The position numbers were made by a program, and so were the translations under genes. Of a stretch of 64,000 nt of DNA, positions 9,999 to 23,923 are shown in pieces. The notes under the pieces were generated by a model. That model was not told the origin of the DNA, searched no databases, and saw nothing but the letters and a program-made list of their open reading frames with translations. Origin of the DNA: Diorhabda sublineata (lineage: Eukaryota > Arthropoda > Insecta > Coleoptera > Chrysomelidae); NCBI RefSeq assembly GCF_026230105.1, contig NC_079477.1, positions 9,305,001-9,369,000 on the forward strand, read 5' to 3'. Every line of letters starts with the position of its first letter. The stretch's first letter is position 1.

Positions 9999-12900
9999 CT
10001 GTAACAAATAAAAAATCATGTTAAAATTACACTCGTAAAAAAGATATTCCTTACAATTCAAAGATAAAGTAGGAATTAGTAAGGATCGTAATTTTATTGA
10101 AAATAAATAGCAATTTATTTTTTATGAAATAATTAGTAAACAAATAACATGTTAGGTAGAGTAGAGAGGAAATAAAATCCATTTAGTGGTAAATAAAACA
10201 AAATAAACACAAACACCATAGTTGATTACGAAGATTTGTGCTAAAAATTAAAGTATCGGGTGGCAAAGGAAATGAAGTTCTAATAGATTGCTTGTAGAAT
10301 ACACTTGAATGAACTTATATAGATTAACATTTCCAACACGAATCGATCAATTATTCGAACAATATTGTCAACTGACAATGATTAAGTTACCAGAAAACGA
10401 ATATTTTTGGTAATGGCGAAATCTATGTCCGTTTTATGTATATATACATCAAAATATTAAAATACCGATAATACGAACTACCGAAAATCTAGATTTTACT
10501 ACTTAGTTTGCAGTCTGTCAGGTAGTTTATAAGTTTTTTTGGGTCTTCTTGAAGTAGCACTTAGTTTCCAGGATAATTTTATAAATAGAAGATTACAATG
10601 TGATGAGATGATAAACGATTTTTTTAATTGGTCGTATCATATACTCTACAAAACGAAATTTTTGTAATGAAAGCTCCTAAATCATTGAAACATAATATAC
10701 AGTAGTTGGTATACTTTCATATTAATAAATTTCTTCAAGATAACGGTAAAATCGGCTCCGGCTAATATATCAGTTAATTTATGATATTTTTTAGATTTAT
10801 ATTCCATTCTTCATTATGGTTAACTACAAAGATTTATTGAATGGAGGATGTTTTCATTTTTTACTTTAGGCCGCTGTATTTTTTTGTTTCTGTTGGTTTT
10901 AATCTGATTTTTTTTCACATTTATAACGAACGATATGAATCAAATTTCAAAAATGATGATTAAGTGTGACAATTCAAACAACTGTTACAATAAATTCTAA
11001 TTAGGTATGCGGGTATTCAAATTATAGACTGGATTGCTAAAAACATGTTACAAATTATTACAAACATTCACATGAATTATGGTTTTCTATTCTATGCAAC
11101 CATTCGAATAATATTTAACATATTATCAAGAAATCTGTATTTCAGAATTGTATGCGTTATTTTAGAATTGTATGCGTATAATTCCCATGGGCAACATTCG
11201 TTCCGCCTGATAAACTATGTAATAATGGTATATAAATTTATTCCAAAATAGGTATTGTTCATTATTAAGTTTTAATTAAGTAACAGGTCATAATCAGGTT
11301 ATACGTTTACGCTAAATTGTTTAGTAATAATTTTTCTTTAAGTAGATCAATGACCTGATGAGAACGATTTCGAATTAATCGTATACGCAATTCTCATTAA
11401 ATGAGGTATCTTGAATACATGTTGATTTATAGTAAACTTTATATATTGAAAACATTCGAGGGCACATATCACTTTTTATGGGATCAATTCATCTTCATTT
11501 CAGTATTTTCTCGCCTATTTTTCTCTATCGTAAATCCTCCTCTACTTTTTTCAGTCATTTAGTTCTCTTTCACCTTCTTGTGTGTCCTGTTTCCTCTTCA
11601 GCACATGGTCCCGAGTCACTCGAATCTTCGTTACTCTACTATTTTCAATATATCATCACTCTTTCTTTAATAATGAGACTACGTTTATACGTTGTCTCAT
11701 TATTTTCAGTTCTCTGTTCTATATATCATCACAGTTCTTATCATTGTATTGCAGTTATTACATTTACTCACAGCAACTTACAGTAAACTCTGGGAACAGC
11801 AGACTGACTCATATTTAGCGCACTGGCTACTTTTCGTTGATTCGGGCCTTATCGCAATAGGGTGAACGTTTTAGCCGCTTTATCACTTGTATCCATTTTC
11901 AGGTAGAAATCTTGTTTGTTGGCTAACTGGTAGTGGTTACCTGATAACCTTTCAGTTACCCCTAGAAAACACTATCGTAAACAAACAAAAAAGGTGGTTA
12001 CCGATCATAACATATGGTTGAACTATGAGGGCGAGAAAAATTATTAGGTTTTGAAAAATTTTTAAGCTATTAGCTTTAAGATTTTACTACGAAAAATAGA
12101 ATTTTTTGTTCAGTTTTTTTTGTCGGTATCTTGAGATTCCAGTGGTGTCACCCGAGTCGATTTTTTTGCTCGCGGATGTATTAATAACAATGTTAAAAAA
12201 ATAGAAATAGCCACTTATCTACATTAATCGTTTTCTCATATTATCCGTTATATCAACAAGTTAATATTGATTGTGTCAATGTTTTCGAAGCATTAATTTA
12301 TTTTCTAACGTAACTTAAACATACACGGTAGTGATGTTTGTATTGAATATGGATTCTACACTTACATTGTATACAAATATAATTTTCTCAAGGAACCTTG
12401 AACTAGCCTGAAAATGAAAATCGAATAACCGCTTATATAAATTAAACAAAAACTCTTTATCTTTGACGGAAAATCTGAAAGAAACAAGTGGCAACATACA
12501 ATACTAGGAAATTTTTTGTTCACCTCGGCCAGGAGACATCGGTCCAAGTCTCAGGTATTTGTCGTTACAAAAGAAGGAACTTTAAATTGTTATTACTGAA
12601 AAGCGGATTCTACGCTAAATGCATATGAAATGCATATTTTGGTATTTTTTTGCATACTTCTAAAAAACGTGCAGATATGTGCATAATTGAAGGGGTTTGT
12701 GTTGAATTGTATCTACATTTCTTAATTCTTCAGAAAATGTGAATGTCCTCATGAGGCAACTCATTGTTGTTTACTCCGGATTAACCAAGTAGAATTCCTA
12801 GGTGGTAAATTAGGGATTTCCAACGATTTTCTCAATACGTGTGGCGGGGGTTGATGTTTGTAATTTTGTTTTATCATTAATTCATTACTTCACCACATCA

Positions 12901-13030
12901 GCAGTGATCATAAGTCGATCAATGTGAACGTTTAGTTTTTCGATCAGTAGTTTTGCTTCTCAAAAATAGAAAAGGTGGAAGAACAATTCCAGTCTGGTTT
13001 TAGTAAATATTTTGTTGGTTCTCCAATTTT
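9999..13030. other. No gene recognised; hairpin at 11671-11702
   Basis: Upstream flank or first intron of sestrin. It contains a 20-bp direct duplication (TTCAGAATTGTATGCGTTAT-like) at 11141-11180, a pyrimidine-rich stretch at 11478-11818 that creates spurious open frames, and a strong short hairpin described in the findings. Confidence 0.4.
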
Positions 13031-13045
13031 CTTCTTCTTCTTCTT
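13031..13045. repeat. (CTT)n simple-repeat tail of the retrotransposon
   Basis: Five CTT units directly after the element's 3' end (AAG on its coding strand). Confidence 0.8.
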
Positions 13046-14790
13046 ATTTTAAGACTGTGTCTTGTGTTTTCAAAGAGGCAGCCTAAGTTGTGACTGCGAG
13101 GACCAGCTCTCATACTAGCGCTTTGGTGGTCTTCCAGGCGGTCTACTTGTATTGGGTCTCTCTTCCTTTGCGATTTTCGCCAGTCGATCGTTGTTCATTC
13201 TATTGACATGATCTCTCCATGCTCTTCTTCTAGTTCTGGCCCATCTCACTATATCCGGAACGTCACACATTCTTCTGATTTCATTGCTCCTTATTCTGTC
13301 TCTTAGTGTTTTCCCTGTGATTGAGCGTAATGTCTTCATCTCGGTTGTTCTAAGAATCCGTTTAATAGTTGCAGTCTCCGCCCTCGTTTCTATGGCGTAT
13401 GTCATTACTGGTCTGACACAAGTTTTATATATCCCATTCTGTATCCCCTGCCTGCCGTTTTGACTTCTTTTATGATTTCGTCCATTATAATGTTGAAGAG
13501 TATTGGGCTGAGACTATCTCCTTGTCTGATCCCTGTTGATACTGGCATTTTACTGGAGAGTTTGTTGTTTACTCTTACATATGTGCTATTTCCGTTGTTC
13601 ATGTCCCGAATGATGTCTATTGTCCTTTGGTTTACGCCTCGTTTTTTTAGTAGCTCAATGACGTCATGTAATCTCACTCTGTCAAATGCTTTTGTTAAAT
13701 CTATGAAGCACATAAACGCGGTTTTATTGTACTCTATGGCCTTTTCGGCAATCTGTCTTAAGATGAATATGGCGTCTATGGTTGATCTATTTTTTCTAAA
13801 TCCCTGTTGTTCTTCGCTCATGCCGCTACTTGAGATTTCTTCTGCAATAATTTTTGTTAGTAATTTTGAAGTCGTGCTTAGGAGGCTGATCCCTCTATAA
13901 TTATTTGGATCTTTCTTTTCCCCTTTTTTAAAGACGGGGATCGTTATGCTTACTTTCCATTCCTCTGGTACTTTTCTCTGGTCGTATATCTTGTTGAACA
14001 TGACATGCATTTGGACTATTAATTCATTGCCACCATATTTAAGAAGCTCGTTATTAATGTTATCCAGCCCTGGTGATTTCCTATTTTTCATCTTGCGCAT
14101 TGTTGCTTCAATTTTGTCTTTTGATATTAATTGTTGTTGGATGTCTTCTCCTTCCTCAGATATATTTTCTTGTTTCTGTTCTGTGGATTGGCTTGTTATT
14201 ATGTCACCGTAGAGTTTATGGAAATATCTTTCCCATTCTTTTAACGTTATTGTTTTCGTGTGGATGTATTCATTGATTGGTCTTTTGATGTTCCTTATCA
14301 TATTCCAGATCTTTTTTTGTCCCCCATATAAGTCATTTTCCATGTCTGATGAGTATTTCTCCCAGAATTGTCTCTTAATCGTTTGTATTTCCATATTTGT
14401 CCTATTCCTCACGACTTTGTAATCAGCATATGTAATTGTTTGACTTCTATATTGAAGATATGCTTTCCTTTTTTCTTTCGCAAGTGATTTGATTTCGTGT
14501 GTGAACCATGGTTTCGTGTTGGGCTTTCCGTTTAGGTTCACCTTTCGTTTGCCTAATGCCTCTTCTGCAGCTGTCTTTATATTAGTACTTTTCCATGCTA
14601 GTTCTACGGTATCATCTTTCAAGATCTTGTTTTCATTTATTGCCTTCCTTAGTCTTTGCTGGTAGAGGTATTTTGTGGTATCATCGCTAAGGCTTTCTAT
14701 GTTCAGTTTATCTGTCACTTTCGGTTTGTTCTGGGTTTTCCTTTGTACGCAGTTCTCCAATTTTCGATGACACAAAACTACAAAAGGTAA
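13033..14790 (-). mobile_element. RTE-like non-LTR retrotransposon, 5'-truncated and internally deleted
   Basis: The best-preserved mobile element here. A 467-codon minus frame (14808-13405) holds a reverse-transcriptase domain with MRKMKNRKSPGLDNINNELL, NYRGISLL, EEQQGFRKNRSTIDAIF, the catalytic block FIDLTKAFDRV and GIRQGDSLSPILFN. It then breaks off at GRGYRMG before the YADD motif. A second frame (13405-13115) continues in the conserved tail (RPVMTYAIETRAETATIK to RPPGRPPKR). The YADD and thumb region is thus deleted, with a frame change at about 13,415. No endonuclease domain is present upstream. The 3' end carries an AAG repeat (CTT on the plus strand, 13031-13045), as simple-repeat tails do in RTE-type elements. 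Clade assignment is tentative. Confidence 0.93.
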
Positions 14791-17689
14791 AAAAAGAGCT
14801 GAATTCAATTAATTTCTCTTAGATGATAGACTACCTTCGTTCACGAATTCTTTTAATGAACATTACTATTAAGAAGAAAAAGTATTTTTCAAATTTTATG
14901 TTTTTATTGCCTTAAAAACGCATTTTTTAGCACATGTTAACAATCTTCTGATATCTACTTATTACGAAACACGATTTATATCTATTTTTCATATTCATCA
15001 AAGTTTAATAATATTTTAGATTAATGGAGAGAATAATTGTAGTATTTACTTTTTTTATATTTTTTATATTATTTTATACCTATGTCGTCACGCAATACGG
15101 CTTTACTGAAAGGTTTAAACTACCTATAAAATGTTTGAATTTAAAAAAAAAATTTTTCTATAAATATTGATCAGATTAATAGAAAGAAGAAATAAAATAA
15201 TATAATAAAAAGAATAATAAAAGTACGGTAATTCTTCAATGAAAAATTATTCTCGATAAAAGTACATTTACACATTTACAATGATATATTAAAGAAGATC
15301 GTAGAAAATGAATACATTTATTTTACTGGTGAGGAAACTATTCTGATTCTTGTGGGCGATATATAGTAAACTTATTAGTAGAATCTATGCAGGAAGACAA
15401 ACTTAGTGAATCTTATTTAATAGCATCAGGGGAAACTCACCATTCAATTATTTTAAGATCTGTTAATGAATAATTTTGTTATTTCTTGTTACTTATCGTA
15501 TCATGCCGCTCTTTACATGGTTAAAGTTGGGTAACAGAATAACCGAACTTATTAGATTTGAATTTTTTTATCTGAATTAAAAAGTATTTGTTCTTCATGG
15601 ATTCATTTCTACAGTAACAGATTGCCGAATGTACCTTTATCTCCCGATTACGTAGTGTAGTGTAGACTAGGTGGGGGATTTCTTATACTCAACATTTCAT
15701 AGCAATTACGGAATTGTTTTTTGAGTTTGATACTGAGACTGTGATGCTATTGCAAAGACACTAAATATTGTAAAAAAAGCTTTATTGGCAAATCAACTTA
15801 CCTTTATCCAAATGCATTTCAGTTTTATAGTAAAAACTATAAACAATTTAAAATAAAAAAATAGAATCCGTTAAAATTGTTAAAGAATGTAAATGAAATG
15901 TATGTTTCGGGTAAAATTGGTATTTCAGAAGATAAAAATGTTTCACCGTTTTAAAAAATAACAGCGCTTTCAAGACCCTCGAAAAATACGAAATTTTAAA
16001 TGGAAACGTCAGATTAAATATTCTGAAATTACCTCGTAGGACTTGAGATGAAGTTTTCTAATAATATATTATCAAATAAAAGACAAAATTTTCAGATAAA
16101 TAAGTTTTAATAGAATAATATACAAATTCCATATTTGTAGATATTTGAAGCTTTTTAAATAAATGTTTTTTATATTATTTTAAATAAAAAATATATACAA
16201 TATAAATTTTTTAAATGGTTGTTCTTTTTATGATCATATTTCATCATTTTATGTGCATATATATGTGAATATTTTGTCACGAATTATTTGAATACATTTC
16301 TGTCCACTTTTTGACATTAATTACTTGTTAAAATTGGTTTGAGGTTTACCCCATTTTTAATTAATATTTATTTTTAGTCAATTTAATTTATATCAACAAA
16401 TTTCAAGAATCATGTTTAGCATGGCAATAAATAAATACGTAAATTCAGTCTACGTGAGAGGCTATAATTACTTAACAGTTTTAACACTTAATGGACTATA
16501 AACTTCAAGCTTGAAATTAAAAATAATTGTTGGATTGTTATCATTATCATTATTATGTGACCAGTTCGAATATCATTCTCCAACATTTTAATAAATAAAT
16601 ATGCAGTCACTGCGAAATCTTCATCAAGCTAATTTTTCAATGGAAACTATACTCATTAAAATCATTCGTAACAAACATCAGCCTCATCAAGGCAGTGGAA
16701 GTTTTAAGATTAATTAGTAGTAGTGTTTTCAGAATATCTGTAATGATTAGATCTGCAAAGCAGCTTCTGGGGCGGAGGTACTAATCACAGTGGTGATACT
16801 GCGTGCGCAGATGAAAGTGACATCACTATCTGTCATAAGCTTTGTCATCCATAATTTTTTCTATTTTACTATCTTCCACATATTCTATGTGATATTGTTT
16901 TAAATGTAATCTGTGTTCTGAGTCATCTGTCATTCATTATGTATATTATATGTTACAGTAAAAATGATAAATCGGTGATTATATAAAATTACCGTTAATT
17001 ATACATAATCATAATCACCACTGAATTTGGTAAATATGATAAATTATTTCATATTGATCAAATTTACCGGTTAATTTATCAAATCTCCAACTCGTAATGG
17101 GAAATGTGAGAAATATCATGACTTCGTGATTTTTTTTTATTTGAATCAGATTTTTTTTATTTTTTCAACAAGTCTCCAAACTTATAGTAATTCATTACTT
17201 TATATCTGTAAAAGTAATACAAAACTTAAATATAATTGAAGTGAATTTAATGTCTGAACCTACAGCTTTTATAAGTCTAAAACTGATGAATGATCAGATT
17301 TAAATCGACGAACCCTATCTATATGTGAAAAGTCATTATGATTGACGCATGCGCAGAAGAGTTTCTGTGAAAAAATCTGCATAAGTCAATTCAACTAGAA
17401 CTGCTACATTATCATTATATCATACCCTTTGTCTATACCAGCGCCCTTATGGGTGATTTTTGAACTGTTTTTTATCATATGAGATACTCCTCTTTAACTC
17501 TACGCTAACTACCTTTGAGTAACCATCCAGATATGATGTAAGTGTAAGGCTTGAAATCAATGAATCGAACCTGGGAACTAGCTGTCAATATACTGGTATA
17601 TTATACCATGAATCATAATAATAATAATAATAATGATGAAGAACAACAACCACCACCCGAAATCATCCATTATTACCCCACTTACAACA
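14791..17689. other. No gene recognised
   Basis: Very AT-rich. An (ATA)n run lies at about 17615-17634, just before the next retrotransposon fragment. Sites resembling GCATGCGCAGA occur at 17346 and (degenerate) 16803. Confidence 0.4.
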
Positions 17690-18645
17690 TTACCCCGAAA
17701 AGAGGGTGGAAGAGGCTTGATTGACCTTCTTAACCTGCACTCTCGAAGGTAAACTACGTTAATTATTTCATATTAAATCGGAAATCTTAACTCTACACCG
17801 GATTATATCCAAGGCGGATAAGGATTATTCACCCCTCAACCTCGCATCGCTAGAATCTGACTTAAATATAATATTGGACACCGAGAAGCTGGAACAGTGG
17901 TCATGAAAGGCACTACACGGTAGACTTCATCACGACCTCAACCAACCGCATGTTAATAAAGAAGTTTTAAACAGATGGCTTACTAGCGGCAATCTCTTTC
18001 CAGAGACTGAAGGCTTCATGAATGCTGTCCAGGAATAACTAGAAGAAAAATATTATTAAGGATCCGACCTCTCAACCTGACAAATGCAGAAAGTGCCAAC
18101 ATACATCAGAGACCATCCAATATGTGTTAGCGAATATCTACACAAGCATAACCAAGTGTGCAATATCATCCACCAGAAACTGGCCAACAAGTTCGGTCTT
18201 CTCACTACGTATACACCGTATTACAAGTACCGCCCGCAGAAGGTCCTCGAAAATGACAATTTTAGACTCTACCACGATAGTTCCATTATAACCGACAGAC
18301 AAGTTGCGAATAACAGACCAGACATCGTGGCGGTTGATAGAAAAGTCAATTCAGTCCTTATTGTCGATGTAGCTGTAAGATGTAGAACACTCATAACATT
18401 CCCAACAAACACCAGGAGAAGCTGGCCAAATATGCGGATCTCGCAATTGAGATTAAACAGATGTGACACAGCGAATATGTGGAAATAGTTCCAGTTATTA
18501 TGTCAGCAACCGGCATCGTTCCTAAGACTCTGCACGATAGCATACTGGGATTACCATAAAACACCTTCGCCGACATCCATAAGGCTGTAATATTGAATAC
18601 TTGCCACAATAGAGTGCACAAGTTCATTATGTGAGCCGAGCCTAA
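17690..18645 (+). mobile_element. Non-LTR retrotransposon 3' domain with restriction-like endonuclease
   Basis: Plus-strand mixed frames read TLPRKEGGRGLIDLL near 17690, then LHGRLHHDL, RWLTSGNLFPETEGFMNAVQE, and an intact 134-codon frame (18084-18488). That frame has YLHKHNQVCNIIHQKLANKF, TPYYKYRPQKVLEN and NRPDIVAVDRKVNSVLIVDVAV. The RPDI-x-D-x-LIVDVA pattern is the PD-(D/E)xK restriction-like endonuclease core found at the C-terminus of site-selective non-LTR elements. After 18488 the frame shifts, but IVPVIMSATGIVPKTLHDS-like sequence continues to about 18640. The reverse transcriptase itself is missing. The exact clade is not certain. Confidence 0.85.
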
Positions 18646-21600
18646 TCCTTTTGATACTTTCTATCGGGATAGGTAAATAATACCGGGTCTAAGCTGAGTA
18701 GCACATAAGTCTTTCGCATAATAATATTCATAATATTAGAGTGGAATAAACAAGAAAACTTATTACACAAGTTATTATCCAGGTTATAGTCATTGGGTAA
18801 AACTTTGGATACCAAAAATGTAAGCAGAATTATGACATTCACCTTAATTGTATGTTGTAGACCTTATGTCAAGAATGCATCAGTATGTTGCATTGTTGTG
18901 AGGAACAATTGACACTTCACTACTTCTTCAGGGAGATGGTGCATTAATAAAGATACGATTAGTGCAGTTAGTGAAGCTTTTCACCTCTGAATTTTTTGAA
19001 ACAGAACCGATTTACTTGAAATTTGGCACATAGCTAGAGAAAAGGTCAATAATCATTCAATCATTAATCTAGTTAGTTATTATATGGTCGAACCATTTAT
19101 TTGAGAAAATTTTTTTAATAATGTATTTTAACTGAAAAAGATTACATATTTAGTTGTCGAGTACGTGAGTACATAAATTACCTTTTACTATACCTACAAT
19201 GTTGTTGACCATAGAGTAAACAAAATTTACATACATGCGCTAGTTGATCTAATTTAGAGTATTTTTAATAAGCGCAATAAAATGTTTGGCATTGAAAGAG
19301 GCATACTAATCTTCGCCGCTCCGTTCAGTTACACGTGTACGACTGTCATATTATAAATTATTCTGAAACGTAATATCTGCAACCGTGTTGCCATTGTTTT
19401 TAAAAGTAGAAAATAGACATACCGGTGTTTATGTAACATGATTCTGAGGAGAGGTTATATGTTACCAAGACATGCAAATTATACTGCCAACGTTGTGGGT
19501 ATCGCGGGGGATGCCTCCTGAATCTGTTCAATAAACAGATGCAGGTGACGCCGCCAGCCGCCCGCTGCCTATCGCCTGCCGCTTGGAAATATAACGTCGG
19601 CCTAAGTGTTTGCTGAATGTTTTGTTGATTGTTTCTAGCCAAACTACCATTTTGAATTATTATTGGAGGATTTTGCGTGATTTATCTCTCTAATCTTTTG
19701 GTAGCCTTCGACATTGAGTTTTTACCCAATTCGTTCAAGTCCTCACATGTATTATTCGTTCAAGTACTCATTTGTATTAATGCAGTATATTTCCGAATAA
19801 TGATTCATTGGCAGCTGTTATGTATGAAAATTAATTCGAATTGACCAAAAATCTCTCATTTTAAATTTGAAGATGATGAAGTAGAAATTAAATTTTTGTT
19901 TAATAACACGTTTTACCAATATATTCAGGACTACTACGAACATTTCCTTGTTTTGCCGAATAAACATTGTTACAATGTAACCATACATTGTTATAATATT
20001 TTTTAACATCTGGCAACGACGTTCTGCAGTAATACAGATAGTGAATAACAATAAATTAATGTGCTTGTTTTTCTTGTTGTCGTGTTCATGATCGTAGATA
20101 ATTTCAGGACTAGAGGAGTCCCATGATTTGATATATTATATACACATACAACTACAAAATTAAAGAGTTTACTATGACTATGTTTCTGGCATTGATTGTG
20201 ATTTATTTTTGCCTTATAATTCACTAATTAATTTTAAGCTTAATAAAGTTATATAAAACTGAGTTATTTAAACATTGTTTTCCTCAAATACGTCAATTAA
20301 ATGAATTAAATTTGCATTTTTTGTCAGTAAATTCATTGATGATTTTGTATTATTCCACTAAATAAGGATCCTAGTGCAAACAGAATTAATATCCTATCAA
20401 ACTGAAACATCAAGTAATAAGTATGCAATAATAAATTAATACATATCATATATGTGAAATGTGGAATATAAAAGACTCAATATCAAGTTAAAAAAATATG
20501 TATTTGTACAAAAATATTCATTTTCATGTGGAAATTATTGCGTTTATTTATATGACTTATTCTAGTTGAAGTCAACTTTTTAAATCAAATAGAATATTGG
20601 AAACAACAAATCGTCGGCTTACTTTCAAAACCTCCAGTCTGATTTTGACGATTTATAAGGATTTGGTATAAATAGATTTGAAATATCCTTATTTATCAAC
20701 CTTGAATGCTCCTAGCTTATAAATTGTTTATAGCGACATCTATTGGACAATCGCAAAACCTTCTATGTTGTTGCAAGTCAAAAGCTTTCAAGTCTGCATT
20801 TGGCATTCTTGAAAATCTGCTTATGATTTTGAACCAAATACTGCGTGAAGTACATATTTAAGAAAGTGACTGTTTTCTATTGAAACATATGGTAAGGAAG
20901 CCATTATTAACTTTTAAATGTAGACTATTAGATTTTAAGTTGCTAGATTTGATTCGGTTGTTGGAAAACGAATTAGGAGTTTTTGATTTACGTTGTTTTA
21001 TGACAAAATATTGCTGTATAATAGACTTTTGTGGCTTTGATTCAAACGATATGATTACAGTCTAATTTGCGATATGATTTTTTTTAATAGTAATTTTTTT
21101 TGTTCTCAAGATGTACGGGGACATGAGAAGAAATGAATTAATAGTATCTATTGTAAGTCAAATGAAACTAATGGTGGATCATCTTCCTCCAAAATGCATT
21201 CCGCAATTGAGCGAAGGATCCGTAGGCCAGTGAATCTCTCAAGTTGAATATTCAAATCATAGATATTTCAAAAACTTGTCGGCACTAAAATACCACTGAA
21301 TTTTGATAAAATAAAAATGACTAAGTCAAGAAAAGTTAAGAGGAGAAGATGCTATAGTTCCTCCTTATTAAAATCCCTTGCCGAGTAAAAATAGTAAATA
21401 CGATCATTTACAGCAACTGAAGGAAATAATATCTGCGGACTATGACACCTCACCGTTTAAAGAAGATCAATTTTTCAAAGTGTTTTATATTATTATTTTA
21501 TATATTTATTCTTTCAATTATAATTATTTTTATTTCATTAGGCTAATTTTCTTCGTTAATTAATTAGGATTAGAATATAGAATTGAACACAAATAAAACC

Positions 21601-23923
21601 TATTCTAAAACGTCTTGTTATTTTAGATCAAAATATTCTCTGTCTGTCTGGCTATTAAGTTTATAATTATATTTTTTAGTAGAAATCATTGTAAACAAGT
21701 GATAACCAATAATTATTGGTTAGTCAAAGATCAGTTCACATAATTGGTGTATGGCCATCCCTCCTGTCAAATTAGTCAAAAGTTTGAAAATAAGTCAACG
21801 AAATATCTCCATTTTATTTACCAAGTATTTAATGATTGAAAAGCATTTGAGGTGTTTAAGTATCTCAAAGTTCAAATGAAAATTGTATCGCAAGATTGCA
21901 GATGCACCCACAAACAAACAAATAACAAAACAAAGTGAAAAAAAATAATAACTATGGAAATGTGATAATTTAAAATTACTTACATATACAACCCCAAAAA
22001 ATTATTTTAAACGTATTTGAAAAATTTTATCAATCAATCAATACAGTCATTATTTAATTAACGAAACATGGTTCGATAGTCATGATTAGGAAATCCATGG
22101 CTACAGTGCCGGAATCTTCACAAAACATGTACACGTACAAACATGATTAGATATATTGTTCTCAAATATAAAAAGAACATTTCAGTTATGTTTACAATTT
22201 CATTCAATGTAGATACCAATATTTTGTGTTGATGTGTGCAAACCATTCATTTTTGTTCTGAAAACTCGTAGAAATAACCTCACATCCTTGTAGGTGGGTA
22301 ATTCTTTTTATACTGAATTTAATAGGTTCGCTACACTAATCGTTATGGTGCTTCGACAAGGTTATCAAGAAAGCAGTAATACTGCGTACGACACACGGAA
22401 AGTACTGAAAATACAGAATATTAATCGAATCACGAACACCCTAGGTGCTCGGTGTGCACTAGGTGTTACAAGACCAAATCAACCTTAGCACAAACGATAA
22501 GTGGAGAAGAATGAATAATAATAATAATAAAGGAAGAATCCAGGATCAATACACCTTCGTGTAACTTGAGGAACTTATTGTGTTCATATTATGTTATTCG
22601 GTTAACTTTGATAAGTAGTGTATCGGAAGCTTAAGAGGATAAAAATGGATAGTTAGTGCGGATTTTGAACATGGATTTCCCATTTTGAACGATATTGATC
22701 TACTGACGCATAACGTTGCCCAATTACCCGATTGTCAGTACGATTGTAACTGAGTGACTATGACTCATAATGCTTCGTATCTAACTAAACGAAACCAATT
22801 CGTAAGGCTCAACTGGCACAGCGCAGATCAAACGGCTATAATAAACCTGCTCAAGCAGTACTCATAGTTTGCTTATATGAGCAGCAGCGACGATCTAATT
22901 TCTACTCTATTTTGTGCTACCTCCACCTCTTCCTACAATAGAAAAATACTCATCATTGTGTTTGCCATTATGTCCAGAACTTAAATTCTCTAGTCGCTGT
23001 GAACGAATGTGCCAGTCAGCTACAATCATTATATTTTCATAGCTACAATTGTATGAGTAGATACAGTTAGTTAAAAATTTTAACGTACAGAATAAAACTT
23101 ATTGATTATGTTTTTGTTAAAGTTTTTTATAGTGATTTTACTCAGTCTTGAAATTTTCTTAAGAGTTGAAAGATTGTATACTAACCACTACATTCTATAA
23201 ATTATATATAATTTGTATGCTTTACACTCGTCTAACTTTCTTTCTGTCTAATCAACCAATATAATTTAAAATGAATCTCACTTTTTCCAAGAGTTCAGTT
23301 GTATTTTATCTTTATGTCCTTCTTGTACTAAGTCCCCTTGGTAAACGTTAACCTGACTTTCTCAATTGCAGTTCCCTTAAAAAATCTTTATCTCGAATTC
23401 CTTTTATAGTGGGTTGTTATTCTTCGACTCATTTGCTTTTAATTTTATCTTGTACAAAAAGACGCCATATTTTTCAAACTTTTTATCTTTTTCGTACTTT
23501 ATTTACCTTATAAACTGCAATTTCCACATCCACTAAGGAAATAATTGGACACCTGATCATTCTTAATAACGTCTATAGTATTGAGAATTTTTTGAAATTA
23601 TTTTACAGTAACTCGTAATATGATTATGGTTAACATAAAAAATTAACATCTAAGCGCAAATAATTATTATGAAATCAGAAATTCTAACATTTCTTTGTTA
23701 ATGTAATTATGGAGTCGTTCTTCGCGACCATCAGTAATCTTTCTTTTATTATGACTGTTTTTATATCAAGTTCCTGGTATAGATCTTTATCGCGGACATA
23801 TGGGTTTAATATTTATTTGTTCGAGTATAGTCCCAGAAATACCTAACGTGAACTAGAGATGACGTTAGTTAAGTATTTGTTTGGCAGCTATCAATAGTTG
23901 ACGTTTTCAGTGAATTTGTAAAC
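18646..23923. other. No gene recognised; palindrome and simple repeats
   Basis: Five kb of mostly AT-rich sequence. A GC-richer patch at 19500-19600 gives an 80-codon minus frame with no known motif. A perfect 20-bp palindrome lies at 21703-21722. An (ATA)n tract at 22514-22530 follows a 64-codon plus frame and may be the tail of another retrotransposon 3' end. Confidence 0.4.
21703..21722. repeat. Perfect 20-bp palindrome
   Basis: TAACCAATAATTATTGGTTA is its own reverse complement. It holds two back-to-back CCAAT/ATTGG boxes around AATTATT. Confidence 0.9.

Noticed and set aside
11478..11818. Two overlapping plus ORFs of 102 and 78 codons
   Set aside because: Produced by a pyrimidine-rich stretch; compositionally biased and without homology that I recognise.
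13460..14276. Plus-strand ORFs of 146, 88 and 67 codons
   Set aside because: Antisense shadows of the minus-strand reverse transcriptase.
17530..17620. tRNA-like GGTTCGATTCATTG box on the minus strand
   Set aside because: No A box, no acceptor-stem pairing and no cloverleaf could be formed; likely chance or an old SINE fragment.
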